From VAZQ01 sp034669045 (GTDB lineage Bacteria > Pseudomonadota > Alphaproteobacteria > Rhizobiales > Xanthobacteraceae), in contig JAXDOD010000080.1 in assembly GCA_034669045.1 (NCBI GenBank), positions 1 through 64,000 on the forward strand: a stretch of 64,000 nt of DNA, read 5' to 3'. Positions 63,358-64,000 of the stretch are shown piece after piece. Position 1 is the stretch's first letter, and every line of letters begins with the position of its first letter. Both the position numbers and the translations under genes were made by a program. The notes beneath the pieces were generated by a model. That model searched no databases. It was not told the origin of the DNA and saw only the letters and a program-made list of their open reading frames with translations.

Positions 63358-64000
63358 TCATGCCACCTGCTTCAGCCACGCCTTCGCTGGGCGGGTCCGC
63401 CCGCCCTGGGCCGACAGCGCCCGCACCAGGTCGCCCATGGAGGCGAGATTGTGGATCGGCCGCAGTTCGTCGACATGCGGCAGCATCGCCCGGATGCCCT
63501 TGGCCTTGGCCTCGAAGCCGGAGAAGCGCAGCAGCGGGTTGAGCCAGATCAGCCGCCGGCAGGAGCGGTGCAGCCGGTCGATCTCGAATTCGAGCCGCTC
63601 GCCGCCGTCGCGCTCGAGCCCGTCGGTGATTAGGAGCACGATCGCGCCCTGCGTGAGCACGCGGCGCGCCCACAGCTTGTTGAAGGCATGCAGCGAGGAC
63701 GCGATGCGGGTGCCGCCCGACCAGTCGGCGACGCTGGCCGTGACGGCGTCGAGCGCCTCGTCCGGGTCCTTCTGCTTGAGCGCGCGCGTGACATTGGTCA
63801 GCCGGGTGCCGAACAGGAAGGTGTGCACGCGTTTGCGCGCGTCGGTCACGGCGTGGAGGAAATGCAGGAACAGCCGCGTGTACTGGCTCATGGAGCCGGA
63901 GATATCGACGAGCGCGACGATCGGCGGCGCCTTCGTGCGCGGCCCGAGATATTTCAGGTCGATCACCGCTCCGCCGGCCTTCATGCTCGCGCGCAGCGTG
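63358..64000 (-). CDS. CoxE-like VWA domain protein (5' end outside the window)
   Basis: At least 213 residues are visible; the frame continues past the right edge. A von Willebrand A domain with MIDAS motif DISGSMSQ, then LFGTRLTNVTRAL, IASSLHAFNKLW and IVLLITDGLERDGG matches CoxE, a maturation factor for aerobic carbon monoxide dehydrogenase that works with a MoxR-type ATPase (CoxD). It lies upstream of xdhC genes in the same direction, so the window catches the tail of a molybdo-enzyme maturation operon. The dehydrogenase subunits are not in view. Confidence 0.92.
   Translation of the reverse strand, partial: TLRASMKAGGAVIDLKYLGPRTKAPPIVALVDISGSMSQYTRLFLHFLHAVTDARKRVHTFLFGTRLTNVTRALKQKDPDEALDAVTASVADWSGGTRIASSLHAFNKLWARRVLTQGAIVLLITDGLERDGGERLEFEIDRLHRSCRRLIWLNPLLRFSGFEAKAKGIRAMLPHVDELRPIHNLASMGDLVRALSAQGGRTRPAKAWLKQVA

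Overview
The window is high-GC, densely coded chromosomal DNA from an alphaproteobacterium, most likely Hyphomicrobiales close to the Bradyrhizobium / Xanthobacteraceae group. Signs of this are the folE / Fe-S scaffold / yidD neighbourhood, an Omp25-type porin, the cysE-DUF3126 pair, a PAS-PilZ-BTLCP cluster, Usg beside groESL with a CIRCE element, BcsS, several orphan TTT (Bug) solute-binding proteins, and an aerobic CO-dehydrogenase/xanthine-dehydrogenase type maturation cluster (CoxE, XdhC, MobA-like). There is no rRNA, CRISPR array, intact insertion sequence or prophage. This assignment rests on gene families and order read by eye, not on a database search.

Layout. 1-4.3 kb: a folE fragment, Fe-S scaffold, yidD, an outer-membrane beta-barrel, a ClpP-like exported protease and a 0.9 kb non-coding stretch before thrS. 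4.3-10 kb: thrS, a large TIR-membrane-TPR protein and an exported protein. 10-18.5 kb: nitroreductase, TPR protein, flavin reductase, patatin, CBS protein, rhomboid protease, a probable small structured RNA, then PAS, double-PilZ and a LapG-type cysteine peptidase. 18.5-26 kb: gamma-carbonic anhydrase, a tandemly fused DUF3126 protein with cysE, hydrolase, zinc-binding proteins and an FAD monooxygenase. 26-33 kb: divergent csoR/copA around a palindromic operator, tRNA-Leu, cupin, xanthine phosphoribosyltransferase, intradiol dioxygenase, CinA-like protein and a TTT receptor. 33-38 kb: the four-gene ATP-grasp / alpha-E / transglutaminase / Anbu set. 38-45 kb: a GGDEF-EAL enzyme, two tandem TTT receptors, an SDR whose end runs into a repeat cassette, and a nucleoside-transporter-like protein. 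45-49.5 kb: usg, groES-groEL, slipin, and two tRNA-like RNAs upstream of slipin. 49.5-58.3 kb: MFS, M1 peptidase, BcsS and a self-regulated TetR/MFP/ABC exporter operon. 58.3-64 kb: small exported proteins bounded by 90-bp repeats, then the molybdo-enzyme maturation operon with a DUF559 endonuclease gene lodged inside it between inverted repeats.

Points of most interest: (1) a tRNA mimic whose anticodon arm is a GAAA tetraloop hairpin, next to a tRNA-Asn-like gene, both upstream of a slipin gene; (2) the DUF559 endonuclease unit flanked by identical 21-nt inverted repeats and splitting two xdhC genes; (3) the membrane-anchored TIR protein with about ten TPR-like repeats; (4) the Anbu proteasome / ATP-grasp gene set; (5) a hairpin-rich minus-strand transcript ending in an intrinsic terminator upstream of the rhomboid gene.
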